DNA from: Carallia brachiata
Lineage: Eukaryota; Streptophyta; Magnoliopsida; Malpighiales; Rhizophoraceae
Reading direction: 5' to 3'
DNA: 64,000 nucleotides
Assembly: GCA_021464245.1 (NCBI GenBank)
Contig: JADCRB010000162.1
Span: 1,771,476-1,835,475, forward strand
How positions within the stretch are numbered: the stretch's first letter is position 1; every line of letters begins with the position of its first letter. The notes beneath the pieces are model-generated. The model ran no database searches, was not told where the DNA came from, and saw only the letters and a list, made by a program, of their open reading frames with translations. The translations under genes were made by a program, and so were the position numbers. Positions 38,501 to 51,505 of this stretch are shown here, one piece after another.

Positions 38501-38969
38501 AATACGTCTCATAAAAGCCAAATAAACCCAAAACGGGGAAGCCAAAGCCCCACACGTCATTGTCTAATTCTGAAGCACCAAGACACTGCTTAAAAATCGC
38601 ACATTTGACAAGGCTATTCGACCGCAAGTTGATAAAAACACACCTTTACTTCAAAATTATCAGACCTCCAAAACTCTAACCCAGAAAATGCAGTCAACCC
38701 AAACGACCTGAACTTCGGCAATGGCAAGCATACCTTGTCAGAACTCGAAAATTTGAACGAACATGGTAATAACCAGGTCCGGTAAAGATTTGTTTTGCAT
38801 TGTTAAATTGATACTTAACTAGCATTAAAACGATCTAGACCCAATTAAATAGCGATGCAGATAAAATAAACGCCAAAAGCATTTTGTTTTCCAGGATGGC
38901 AAAGCAAAGTACATCTAAGGAATCAGCAGAATTGCAGATCCTAATAATTAAACCATTCAAGGAAGTCAG
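35568..38969. other. Intergenic region, no supported gene
   Basis: The first ~150 bases are probably the 3' untranslated region of the pectin acetylesterase gene. The open frames at 36093-36461 and 36572-36928 are not supported by splice structure or homology. Near 38120-38270 an imperfect tandem of aataatatttagtattacc units is visible, and A runs occur at 37780 and 38300-38355. Confidence 0.45.
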
Positions 38970-40777
38970 CTAAAGATTTCTTCGCCCAAGCTGCCATGCA
39001 AACTGATCAACAGCCATCATAGCACGAGATGCAGCACTAATCGAGCCATCATACCTGCCAGTGCACATATGAAAAATGAAAAAGGATCGGATCTTTTCAG
39101 CAAAATAGATCCCGACTCTCCTGAAACTATACTTATTTTGAAACAGTAAGCCATGCCTTCTGAAACCTAAATGAGAAGATGAGAAGTAATGACACAAGCT
39201 TACAATGCAACCACGAGGAATGCTGCTGTCTGCATGACAATAGCACCTTCACCAGCAGGTTTTGATGTATTCATACACCTTGCACAGAACCAGTTTTCAT
39301 GAATTGACGTAACCACATCTGTCCACAAAGTTTACAATCTAGGATGTAAGATTACGAAACATTACCGAGCCAATGGTCTTGGGCACATATATTGCAAGGA
39401 TTAATGTTAAGATGTTCGCCAAGCAGTTCCATTTATTGTCTTCAAATTTGCCAATTCCAGAGCATCCATAGAGATTTGGGAATATAACACTAAAGAACCA
39501 GACTTTCAATGTCATTAAAGAGATATAAGGTTCATTCCGTTTGTAAATGCATTAGCACATACTTTTTCTTAAACTGGACATTGAAAAGGTAAGGCTGAAC
39601 TCAGCCCAAACACTGATTGGAATTTATTTTCGCAACCAATTCAGTGCAGCCTAAACTCTAAATACGACCACCCAAATTTATCAAGCTGAACAAATCAGGC
39701 TTTAGGCTGGGCCAGAAAATTTTCATCACAATGAGTTCAAGAGTGCACGCACAAAGCGGATGGTATAAGAAACAAACACAACTGCTTCCAATTTCAAGCC
39801 CTCCATAATGTTTCAGCATTTTTAACAACGAACAATTTCGACAAGAATTTACACACTATTTCTTCCCTCTCTTTTCAATCCCTCTGTAATATCACAGGGA
39901 TGCCAAACAGAGTGAAAAGAAGTATAGAAATTCTGTTTACTTACACTCTCTTCATATATAAGGAACTTATATACAACAAAACCACTACTCACATTCATTT
40001 GCCCCAATAATGAAGGTCTCATTCTGGAGCTTGTTGCGTCTAACGAAATCAATGAATTGACTTAGATCAATAGGATTGGCTTTTATTCCCTGTTGCTCTG
40101 CACTGAAAAACCAAAATCAGACTCTGAACCCAGTATTTCGAAACAAAAGAAAATCTTTAACACGAAATTTTTGCAGGACTTGTTTCCTTAAGATTAATGT
40201 TCAAAAAGCACATAAGACAATCCTTAATGCATTGACATACGACATCCAACGATTTTCTACCCAAGGTTTAATATTATTTCCAGAAAGTTAAATAAGTACT
40301 CTCTTTGAAAATGAACTAGAATAGAAGAAAACAGTGATGACAAACACCATTTTACTAGAATTGAAAGTGTAACAATCCGGTTACCATGAAGAAACAGGTC
40401 AGAAAAGAAAAGAAAAGAAAGCTGACAAACAAGAACAACAATACATGAGCGTCATGTACTTGTGTTGAAATTGAAATGAAAAATTAAAAAAAAAAAAAAA
40501 GACACAATCAAGAAAAGCGTAAATTAAGTTTGCTTACATGGTAGACAGCAACCGAGAAGGTGCAAGTGGATCATAGTTAATAAGCAGAGCACCCTTCAAC
40601 GGCTCACCTACAATTTTATAGGAGAAAAAACCAAGTTAGTTAATATTACAGCATCAGTATGCGTGTGTGTGTGTGTAAGTTGAAAAGGGTGAAGGTGGTG
40701 TTAGGGTGCTGACCAAAAGAGCCAATATTGATGGAAGCCCACTTCTCCCAGGCTCTGTGTGCAAAACCCCAATCCAT
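38970..40777 (-). CDS. Small conserved plant protein of unknown function, 147 aa
   Basis: Five exons on the minus strand: 40777-40714, 40607-40538, 40102-39993, 39318-39204, 39054-38970. All junctions are GT..AG and close in frame, with a TAG stop. The protein begins MDWGFAHRAWEKWASINIGS and ends DQFAWQLGRRNL. An in-frame TGA lies directly before the ATG, which fixes the start. It is rich in aromatic residues, has one CxxC (ENWFCARCMN, about residues 95-104) and a hydrophobic stretch, AIVMQTAAFLVVALYDG (about 112-128), which may be a buried helix or a membrane segment. The five-exon structure and unbroken frame argue for a real, conserved gene, and it feels familiar as an uncharacterised plant protein, but I cannot name a family. 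There is no signal peptide. Confidence 0.8.
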
Positions 40778-41950
40778 TCAACCCCAGCAAAAAACAATAG
40801 CCAAACCCACCCAGCCCTACCAAAAGGAGAGACGGAAGGTAGGGTCGACCGGAGGCAATGGACAACAACGGCGAAATCGACTGGCGAACCTATGGAATGT
40901 AAGTAAGTGGCTGGCGCAATCGGCATCAACGGTGGAACTCGCAGCAGCGACGGAGGCACCGTATCGTGTTTGCAGCAACTTTATAGCTGGGAATCGAAGA
41001 AAATTTTAGAGAGCGAAACCAATTGTTATTACCGTTCTGTTGTTGTTTTCTTAAGAAATAAAATTCGTAAGCACGAGGGAGGCCGAAGATAATCTCGCCT
41101 GTTATTTCTCGCTCCATTGTTTAAATAGTAAATTCACAACTAGAATATTATTAAATATAATAAAATTTTTTAAATCTGATCATAATATTAATAAATCAAA
41201 AATTTATAATAACTTATTTAAGAGGTGAGAAACAATACAAAAAATCAAACTCATATTATTACGAAAAAAAAAAACTAAATTACTAACAAGATATTATCTG
41301 AGGTGATACTTCTTTATTATTTTTTGTAAAGAGAAAATACATCTTTATGACACGTGGCTTTTCTTTTAACAATACCGTCACTTTTAACAGAGAATGGACG
41401 TAATTAATCTGTCATTCTTGACCCGAACACGTTGGCTTCGTCCTCTTTTTTTTTTTTGCCTCTCATTCGCAGTCTTGAGTGAAATTCTCTTTTCTTTATT
41501 TGAGAATTTTGTTTAGCATGACTCTGTCCTTCATAAATAGAACTATATCCTTACCATCCTCTTTTAATGTTAAAAATAAATTACATATTAATTAGTACAT
41601 AATGGATATAAATATCATTTTATAAATATCTTTCTTTTTTCTCTTTACTTTTCCGCCACACCCAAACAAAGAATTATACTTTATATTCATTTTCTTACTC
41701 ATTTTTAACATACCCAAATAACTAATAATAAAATTATTTCTTCTCTCAATAAACTTTTTCATAATTTTTTTTTATAACTTTTTTCTAGCACCCTTCCTCG
41801 AATCCAAGCAAAACCATACAGGGCAGGAGAGCTCTCGACCCATCATCACTAATTATCCAATCAGTTCAAATCATTTTAGGGACATGAGAGCCATAAATAA
41901 ATCCTCCCCGATCAATTTAGTTTCAAGTCTCTAATAGACTCAAGAGCCCT
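40778..41950. other. Upstream region of the small conserved gene
   Basis: 40778 to about 41120 is GC-richer and probably contains the leader and promoter of the minus-strand gene. The 101-codon and 63-codon minus-strand frames here are in other frames and look incidental. Beyond 41120 the DNA is AT-rich with no gene. Confidence 0.4.
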
Positions 41951-41952
41951 AA

Positions 41953-42329
41953 GAGCTTGGTTGTTTTGCGAAAAAGAAAGGGAAGAAAGAAAGAAAAATA
42001 TAATTATATCAAATATTTTTTTTATATATTTCTTTCTCTTAATTTTGTACACCACTCAAAATAATTTTATTTTTTTCACTACTTTTTCTTTCACAAATTA
42101 CTATTCACTTTTTCTTTCATCATACTTCCTTTCACATAACTTTTTATATCATTTCAAACAATTTTATTTTTTTCACCACTTTTTCTCTCACAAATTACTA
42201 TTCATTTTTTCTTTCAACATATTTTCTCTCTCTTAACTTTCTCTACCTCTCTAAATAACTTTATTTTCTCTCTATTTTCTTTCTCTCTCCCTTCCTTTCC
42301 TTACCCTTACCCTCACTCCAAACACACTT
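41953..42329. mobile_element. MITE-like pyrimidine-rich element, copy 1
   Basis: Starts gagcttggttgttttgcgaa and ends cactccaaacacactt, so the ends carry weakly inverted TTGGTTG/CCAAACA motifs as in Tourist-type elements, with TAA/TTA at the borders. Inside, a segment reading tttcactactttttctttca with aaattactattcac is repeated in tandem with a ~98-base period (about 42065 and 42163). A related copy lies at 60.05-60.38 kb. Confidence 0.5.
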
Positions 42330-45300
42330 TAAATCATTTCCAAGACAACCCACTCTCAAATCAGTCCTCTCTAGTTAATTCGCCCCAAACCACTTTAAAG
42401 GCAGGATAACCCTTCTTCTCCAAACCAAAACTGGTCCTCATGAGTTCAATTCCTAGCTGGAGAAGCCTCTAATCAATTCTTCCCAATCTTATTCGGTCCA
42501 GTCTAACTCAACGCACCTAAGGAGAGCAATCTCATATAATTCCTCTCTATCTCGTAACATTCTCCCAATTAGCCGTGTCGAAACTTCTTCGATATCTCCC
42601 TCTTGAGCCTTATCCCTCACCATAGTCAATATAGGCAGGAGAGCCCACCGACCATCCCAAACACATCAGAAATGATACTATCACCAGCAACGCCACATAC
42701 AACAGATAATATCGATATGAATGAGCAACAAAGTCAAAAGGAAATGTTCTCATTTTGATGGGCATTTGCAGAAGCTAGTACCTTCTTCATGCATTAACTG
42801 CACCGACAAACACAAGATCTCTAGTTTGCAGAATATATGTACAATCACACTAGCTTATGGGGTAAGTTGATTCCCTAAACTATTGTTTAATTGTGTACAA
42901 TCACATCCAAAAATATTAGCGGAAACTCCAAGTAATAGTTGGCCTGGGATGGGAAAGGAGCGTCCTAGATTGACTTAGGCACCAACAAAGGCAAGTCAAG
43001 TGCGAAATTGAAAATGAGACATCTCAGCTGCTACGAAGCACCCCATTATCATCATCAACCGATGTCCTATCCACTTATCCCCCACTCCACAAATCCCAAA
43101 AGAGGGACTTGCCACCATGCATTTCGATGTTGAGGCAAGGTCAGGCCTCCGGTGGGGCGCAAAAATCATCATTATCATAATGGTCATGGAGTTATTTTAC
43201 TCCATCCATAATTCATAAGATCACCAACAAACAAATACCACCAGCGACTTATAGAAACTTGATCAATAAATGAAAGCAAAAGGAACAAAAATTAAAAAAC
43301 AAAAAAACAATATGGAACCTGAAAAATAAGGGAAAAAAAAAGTGAAAAATACCTCCATTCATCCACCATAAAGCTTTCATGAATCATATCTAATCATTAA
43401 AGGTAAACAATATGGAACCTTTCATCATTAAAAAGCATCTGATAAGCGATTTTCAAGCGAATCAATAACTTACCAACTACGAGAAATTATGCTTTCACAA
43501 TTTAACAACCACAGGAGTAATAACTTGGCACCAAAATGTTTCAGAAAATGAAAAATTGCGCATAAATGCAAACTGGAAAATAAGCATCATATGCCAACAA
43601 ATGCTTAACATGTGATTACTTGTGAAAATGTACATGGACAATCTAGCAAAAATAAAGAAAAAGGAAAAGGTGCCGCATTGAAAAACAAAACTCTTTCTTT
43701 TAGGAACTGCCTTCTAATATGTTTCAAAATTTTCCAAAAATAGGAAAACCAGTTTTCATTTACCCATATCTAATCGACAGAAAAATGCATCCATGGTAAA
43801 AATATTGTTCAGTTTTCCACTATAAACAATCCTTAATTGCTTAGCAAAAGGATTTACACATGAACTTTAGCCTATATGATTGATTAATACTACATTTTTA
43901 AATGCTACTGTTAATCAACAATGACAAAATCCCACCCAGTTTGGTATTGTCCCAAAAACAAACCGCTCGCCCAAATAAGCTCATTTCTGCAACACTTTTA
44001 CTAGTTGGGAACAAAACGTCAGATATTAGAGTCAATTCCTACTGTCACATTTTCCAAGATGGAACCACAAATTCAACATTGAATTGAATAATTATTCCAC
44101 AAACTTGACAAAGAACCAAAAAGAAGAAAAAGGGAAAAAAAAAAAAAAAAAAGGTAGAACGAAGATTATGGCTGGATCATCACTTTCAACCAGCTTTCCA
44201 CCACATGATGTATACAAGCATACAAATACTAGAACAAAAGGATGAAACAACCAGTAACAGATGATACAAGAATGCTGATGATTGAACCAAGTCAAAAACC
44301 AACTTTTATAGAAATTAATGATTAAGCTAAGTTTCTCTGCTACACACTACGGGTATTATCAATGATGGACGGACGTTTAATTCCCTGGAACTTTGGTGCT
44401 AAAAGTTACATTCTGAGAAGAAGCATTACTGTGGACGATAGAATTACCAAACTTAGCGCCTTTAACTCCAGATAGAAACCATCCACAGAATATTCTGAAG
44501 AAAGCATATACATGGAAAAACAGTAAGCATGAATTAAATACAAAAAATATAAATTCCATGTATAGTAACTCAATGACCTAAACTGGTTAAAGTCCCAACT
44601 ACATGACGAAAATGAAAAAGAGGAGAGATTAAGTTCCAGTCCAGCTGTCAAAAAGGAAAGGGGAAAAAAAAATGACACAGAAGTTATCCATCCTGCAACA
44701 AGTAAAAGAACTTGCCAAGCACCTTTTGACAGTAGACTTCACAAGACAGTGGTATTGCATTAGATAGCTAGTCTTTATGGGCACCATAGCATTGGCCTGA
44801 CACATTGACAAGAACGACAATAAATTCTTAATCCCAAATTTTATTGCAGTTAACCACATTAATTTTTCTCATCATTTCATTTATTATGAGCTAAATGTGC
44901 GTAGATCATGCTTCTTTACTCGATATTTGTCCATCACCCTTTTCAGGAGAAAGGTAGTGATATTGAACTGAGTAAATTGTATAAAATTGAGACCAGTTCC
45001 ATTGGCGCTTTAACGTCTCCGCCCCTATCTAAGGTCTCTGCCCCTATCGTATGAATGCAGTTTGCCATTTTCAACCACAACCTACTGGCTGTCTGTATGA
45101 AAAATTTGAAATCTCTCCTTTGAACATCCTAATTTTTGGAAGTTGGAACACTAACTTGCTATGATTCTTAAGTTCCACCATTTTTTCCTTTGTCGTGTCT
45201 ATGCTCTTGTCTTTGTTACACAATAAAAATGCATATCCAGAAACTAATGACTAATGTTGTACGATATACGATTCTACCAGTACGGCAAATCCAAGAAACA

Positions 45301-45840
45301 GTCGGATCCGATGCACGCGAATTTTATTGGCCTAACACATTTACAAGAAACAAGTTGGCCTTAAGATTTGTTTTGTCAATGGAGACTAGACATCATGCTT
45401 AAAATTTCTCTGTCCAACAAACTATTAGAAATTCCAGAAAAGGATGGACAAAAAAGAAATAAGCAAACCAATTTTCTTGCTCAAGGAGTAACCTACTTCC
45501 GATTACAGGATTGCGAAAGAGAGTGGCAATGATGTCTGCAAGAAGACAGAAACTTGCAGAATAACAGTAGCAAGTAAAACTTAGGGACGTCTGCATATTA
45601 GCAATTGACAAACAGTCAAACACATATAAAAGTATCGTCTCCCTACACTCCGCAGTTTTTTTTTTAAGAAGCACAAGCCAAGATAATTACAGTGGATTAT
45701 ATTAAAATTTAACATTTTTTTGTTAAAAAAAAAAAAAAAAAAGCTACGGTGGTCAAATAATAGTATGGTATTAATAATGAGATCTAATAACTAAAGATTC
45801 CAGACGAATACTTTACTTTCATCATCCAGAACTATTTTTT
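42330..45840. other. Region without a supported gene
   Basis: Moderately complex sequence, possibly including untranslated or intronic parts of a transcript starting near 46.3 kb. Short minus-strand frames (44377-44559, 44690-44800, 45498-45540) are bordered by plausible splice signals but do not chain into one frame, so I do not call a gene. An A run is at 44137-44152. Confidence 0.35.
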
Positions 45841-45841
45841 A

Positions 45842-46056
45842 TTAGAGCACCACTAAAACACCCGAAACTTTTGTATCCGAAATTGGCCCAAATGTAATGA
45901 CACTTAAATTTTTTACAACTACCGTATATTTTTTTGTAATAAAAAAATAATTAGATACACTTCGTTTTTATTACAAAAAGCATCACGATAGCTGCAAAAA
46001 AATTACGCATCATTGGATTCAGGCACAATTTCGAGAAAAAACTTCTGCTGCTCTAC
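45842..46056. mobile_element. Foldback MITE, family X copy A
   Basis: The left arm (45842-45935) begins ttagagcaccactaaaacac and the right arm, inverted, begins gtagagcagcagaagttttt. Both continue with a CGAAATTG..C..AAT segment and TTTTTT(A/G)CA(A/G)CTA(C/T)CGT. The arms are about 95 bp long around a small AT core. Copies B and C lie at 51.86 and 56.71 kb. Confidence 0.7.
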
Positions 46057-46105
46057 TTTTTCTCTTTTTGTTAAACCTAATCACCAAATATGATCGAATC
46101 ACCAA

Positions 46106-46303
46106 CTAATTATCCAAAAAGTGCATATAAAAAAGAAAAGAAGAAACAAAAAGGGAAGCCAACCTGGGAGATATGAAGTAGGTAAGCGGAGAAAGAGCAG
46201 CAGGGAGATCCAATGCAAAAAACCCATTCACCTGAGTCTCCGATTCAGTTGATGCAAGGCGGGATCTAATTTGCTTCCGCCCAATCACACACCTCGCCGA
46301 CAT
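46106..46303 (-). other. Weak candidate 5' exon (MSARCVIGRKQ...)
   Basis: A 65-codon ATG frame (46303-46106) begins MSARCVIGRKQIRSRLASTE; a possible donor follows TESETQ near 46232. No downstream exon could be joined convincingly. It could be the first exon of a gene running towards 42 kb, a noncoding transcript, or chance. Confidence 0.2.
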
Positions 46304-46428
46304 CTCCCACTTCTTTTTTTGATAAGAGAAGAGAAGAGAAGAATAATAAACAAATACAAAGGAAAGAAGCCAATCCGTTCCCGACCTGCACCAAGCGAAT
46401 TAGAGACTCCGGCAACTTCTTACAAAGT

Positions 46429-46443
46429 CCCCCCCCCCCCCCC
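46429..46443. repeat. Poly-C run (15) followed by CT repeat
   Basis: Fifteen C residues, then GG and a short CT run. Such G-tracts on the minus strand can form quadruplexes. Confidence 0.9.
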
Positions 46444-46539
46444 GGCCTCTCTCTCTGTCTGGCAGATAATATAGATACAGAAATGGAGAGATGATCCAGA
46501 TATACGGTAGTTCTATTTCGAGGCGGTTGGGTGTACATG

Positions 46540-49231
46540 ATGTTTTTTTTGTTTTTTTTTTAAGCAACATAAAAAAAGTGGTCATTGTTCCGACCATAGT
46601 CTTTAAACCAGACCCGATTAAGTCGGTGAGTAGTTGTCTAACCGACGACCTACGAATGAATTCCCTTTTCTTTTTTAATATTAAAAAAATTATTGTAGAT
46701 ATAATGATTATTAAATTTATAAATTGATTTTGATTTTTAAATTGTTAATATTATTATTCAACTTCTTTATAAGAAAGATTTACGATCGGAATATTATTAA
46801 CTTTGAAATAAATTTCTCATAAATCAAATCACGTTATTAACGAATTTTAAATTTATATGTTATGCTCACATTAAATATTCCTAATTATGAGAAGAATAAC
46901 GATGTAAAAATTCAAATTCAAGTTAATATTAAAGATAATATGTCATATCATTACTAGATTATCACTTTTGACAATAAATGAATTTTTATTTAGTGAGATA
47001 ATAATAAATATTTGTAATTTTATTATTTTTAAGCAACATTCCTGCGGATCCTGGTTGGAATCAGATGTTGAGGTTCTATTTCTTCTTTATAAAAAAGACC
47101 CGCTATCAAACAATATACAACTGCAAGTAACAAGAGAAATTACTTAATTTACAGCTCAATCGCACTTATGCATCTATAGACATGTTCGGCATTGCGTTTT
47201 GATAATTAAAAGCTGCTTGGTTAATATTTCCATTATCAAAACTATGTGGTGCCAAAAATTAGAAGTTGCTTCAACCTGCATTTTCATGCTTTGGGCCAAC
47301 ACATTCCGTGCCATAACTCTTGCATTTTGAATAGACAAAAATTTTAAAAGGATAAAAATATTTGGCAAAAAATAAAAATTCTCTTCCTTATGTTTCTCCA
47401 TTTTTTTATTTTTTACCTACTTCTATTTTTTTGGTTGAATTTCATCATGCACATTAATTTTATAGTGGAAGTATACCTTTTTTTCTCGTTAAATTATCGT
47501 TAACTTGTTCACGTGTCATTAGCTCAACTGCCATGTAAAATCTATTTTAACACGTTAGTTGCCACATCAGTGGTCACGTCAACTATAGTCGCTGAGATAG
47601 CAAAATTTTCTTTTTTCATATTTTAAATTTATAATTTTTTCCAAAATTTTTGATTTTTCATATTTTCTTAAATTCAAATTATTTTTTTGATTTTTATAAA
47701 CAAAATAATCTTCACTCTCATTTTCTTTCTTTTTTTTCGCTCTCAAGAAGGAAAGGCCCCTCTGACTGGAAAAAAAAAAAAAAAAAAAAAAAGGAGGAGA
47801 GGCCCCTCTTGAGGCACGTGCAACGTCAAGCATGTCAGTTTACTTGTTGTAGTCAATCAGGTTATATTTGCACAATTAACGCATATGTTAATTTTTTTAG
47901 TAACTTTGTGCTTTCTACTTCTAGTTTTAAATATCATAATTGTAAAAATCGGATGTGTAATAGGTTCACTTCTATTAGGACCAATGCATTAACCTAATCA
48001 TGTGCATATATTTGTTATGTGCATTTAGCTTATAAGAATGCATTTAAGACGAGAAACGTAAGGAAACGAGTCTAATTATACTTAGAACATAGTTAATTAA
48101 TCATAAGAGTGATTAGTTTAATATAAAACTCTAATTTAGTTGTTTAATGAATTATTAATGTATAGTATTTCAAAAGGGAACAGCGAGTTGAACTGAGCTC
48201 TAACATTGAAAAATTTCTCCGTCCAGAGTCTGCCCAGCAGCCAATATCTAGTGGATTGATTAGAGTTTCCACCTTCATCTCCTCCCCCAATACCAGTAAC
48301 TTCCTCAAAAGGCGGCGGAGAGGGATGTCGGTATTCCATGATCAAAGAGAGAATAAGAAAGGAGGAAAAGCAAAAACAGAAAAGCTCGATCGGGCTAGAG
48401 CACAAACATTGTTAATAAAATGAGACAATCTTCTATAGGAAAAAGAGTACAGTGCTCTCGCAAGGGAGGGCGCACGGCGAGAGAGAATGTTAAAAAGGAA
48501 GTTTTTCAACCGGCCTTTATCCTATAGGAAAAACTTTTTAACTGTCTATTAGATAGTTGTTTCGTAACTGTTAATATACAACATAACAATAAAAATTATA
48601 CGATATGATAGAAAAATTACAAAAAAATTATGATGTATCAAGAAAATTATATAATCCATGTAACCAACCGTTAAAAAAAAAAATTTTTATTGATTAGTTA
48701 CATGTCGTATAATTTTTTTGACATATGTTATAATTTCTTTATAATTATTCTACCACATCATATATTTCGTTTAGCATATTGTACAGTAACAGCCATAAAA
48801 TAATCACCTAACAAAAAGTCATGTAGTGCTCACTTATCATATATTCTAGTAGCCGAAGGTAAAATGATCAATAGAATATGTTAGCTCATTGCTGATGAGA
48901 ACTGATCTATTTTAACCGTGACGGGAGCATTAGCTTTACAGTCCACGTAACATCTAGCCAGTCAAACTGGAGTACATGATAAGATAATGGACACATAAAC
49001 ATCATGAGAAAACCAAGGCACACATTAATTAATATGTGTATTATGAAAGCGGCAAACACGGTCCTGCACCTCCCTCGTTAAACCCATATTTACAACACGA
49101 CCTTACAAGACAGCAACGAAACCTTTACAAGCATACACTACAACCACATAACCTCATCGCCTACGGCTATCTTACAAGGTAGAGTTGCAAGCCAGTGGCA
49201 AGAGATGCCAACAAGCCAGTTCATTGTCCGG
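46540..49231. other. AT-rich intergenic DNA
   Basis: No gene is supported. 47440-47600 carries cacgtgtcattagctcaact and ccacatcagtggtcacgtca motifs like those near 17 kb, suggesting a degraded MITE. A 23-base A run is at 47770-47792. A minus-strand frame of 89 codons at 48136-48405 has no recognisable features. Confidence 0.4.
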
Positions 49232-51466
49232 CTAAAAAATAGCCAAGGCCAAAGTGTCAAACGCGTGGCCCACCCTCGGCAGTGCTGGGTAACTGATTGC
49301 GCCGAGTATGAAACAGTTGAGGCTTAAGAGTGCAACTGCATCAGAAGCAGGCTTGTTTTTTATTGAACAGAAGAACTGAACCACACTTTTCAATGACATG
49401 GCAACAACAGCGAAGAGACCGAGCACAAGGGGTATGCAAAGGCCATCAGCTTCCCAGACAATTATTCCAACCAAAAGCGATAAAATCACACTGAAAATAG
49501 ACTGGGAAAGTGCAATATCCCTTATTTGCTCTAAATTGTCATTGATGACTATATTCCTCCAAGAGAAAATACCAGGTTCAAATGAGTGGATCAAACCACT
49601 ACCTGTAAATCCGCTTTTAAAAACTTTAAGCAATTCTGCGTTACTTGTGTCCTTGTTTTCCCATGTATCTTTATCAGTCATCACGTCTTGGAAGACAGCT
49701 CCACTTCCTTCATACCGGGATTTCCATGACTGAAGCCAATGCAAAATACCATAGTTACCTGTCATGCCGACGTTCTGTTCATTGTCCCCTACTGCGTGAT
49801 GACCTCTAAAGCTCGATTGCTCTGTACCCAGGGATCCCTTTAGCTTTAAATTTTCAACTTTCAGATTCTGCAACTGTTACAAGCCACACGACATTTAATT
49901 TGTTAAGCATAATCCAGGTACATTTGTATTTCTGAATATCAAAAACAAAATCACTTTACCTTGAAGTTTACCATTTGTTTTTCTTTGGTTTATGTTTCAT
50001 TATGCAGAAATGCTTTAGTGCTACCCATCATATACAGAAGATCATCAATTTATCAGATTCTATAGTTCCATCAAACACATTACCATCCAAAATGGCTAGT
50101 TAAAAAGTAAATACTAGGACATGCAAAAAAAAAGTTCACACCATGAAGCTAAAGCATTTACCTCACATTCTAGCAGTTCAATTTTGGCAATGGCCTTGTC
50201 ATATTCCTCTTCAACTTCAGCTAACATTGATTCCAAATTTCTACGTTCTTTAGCTGCTGCATGAAGCAGGTGTTCGAGTTTGCTCCTACCATGCACAAGA
50301 TTATCCAATTCATTCAGCAACTCGGCAAGCTGGCGCTCAAGCTGAAATTATAGCAGGAATTCAGCTTAAGAGAGTTTATTTCAAGGAAAACCAGTAACGT
50401 TCACCTTAGCATCTCTATTCTGCTAACTAAAAAATTCTTCCTCATAGACATCCTGATTCAAATTACTTCTGTAAACAGTCACAATCTCCGAGTGCTTATC
50501 AGAGTGGATTCAACCATTATGCGATTTGGCAAGAGAAAATCCAACTGAGAACTTTTAGCAATTATATTAAAACTCTAAATGGAGTCATATTAGAGACTCA
50601 TTGAAGTAAGTCAAGGGTGCTGTGCCTTCATCCCAAGCCAATTGAGGTCAGTGACAACGAACAAACGCTGCAAAGTTCAGCCAATATCCTCAATTTAGAC
50701 TGCAGAGGGCATCATAATATACACGATTTTTTCATTTTTGAGGTTGAATGAAGTAGTGGTCTGATTGAATTGAAAAGCATCACAAATCTCGTTAGATTCC
50801 AATCCTCCCACATACTGACGTGGAAACATAGAAAACTTGTAGATTTCACAGGACAAGCCATGCAAAATCAAGTAGCTGTGATTTGGTTATTTTCTTTCAT
50901 CTCGTAAGGCATATGTTCTGAACAGTAGATTTTTATGGTACAAACTATACTTGAGCCACTTTAGCATACAGATTATACACAAAAACAGAAATAGAAATGG
51001 ATGGGCCTACAAAGAAAGCTTAAGCTTAAGCTTTTCAAAAAAGACACAGAAAATGCTCGGAAAAAAAAAAAAAGAAAACTAACCAGTCTCTCCCTCTGCA
51101 GAGCCATCACAACTCGTCCAGGAAGGGAAATAAGAACAATTATCACTATGATTATCTTGCGCAATATATTCAGATGGATACTGATCGTGGTTTTGACAAG
51201 CTCTAAACATGTTTGGATGACAATTGACATGGCTCTAAAACCAAATACGAAAATTGACTTGCAAAGCAGGAACGGCATTGTAACCAAACTAATTATGCTC
51301 GCCATCTCCTCAAAAAACAGCACAGTCAGATTAACCATTAATAGCTGATGAAGTTTTCGTCCCTCATCAATTTGCATGTCCAGAAGCTGCACAAAATTTT
51401 GAAGACACACATTAGTTAAGGTTTCGGTACTTCATAAACCATACATTGTTACGCAACTGACATGTA

Positions 51467-51505
<39 letters not shown>

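Noticed and set aside
40654..40959. 101-codon minus-strand frame over the first exon of the 147-aa gene
   Set aside because: It is a different frame of the true exon 40714-40777 and does not join the downstream exons.
42996..43187. 63-codon minus-strand frame in a locally GC-richer patch
   Set aside because: The plus strand is equally readable with His/Pro-rich text; no conservation or splice structure supports either.
46106..46303. ATG frame MSARCVIGRKQ... as the first exon of a gene running to about 43 kb
   Set aside because: The frames after plausible acceptors (near 45537, 44800, 44470) hit stops or change phase; no continuous protein could be built. Kept only as a weak feature.
51001..51348. 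115-codon plus-strand frame
   Set aside because: Antisense shadow of exon 2 of the 392-aa membrane protein.
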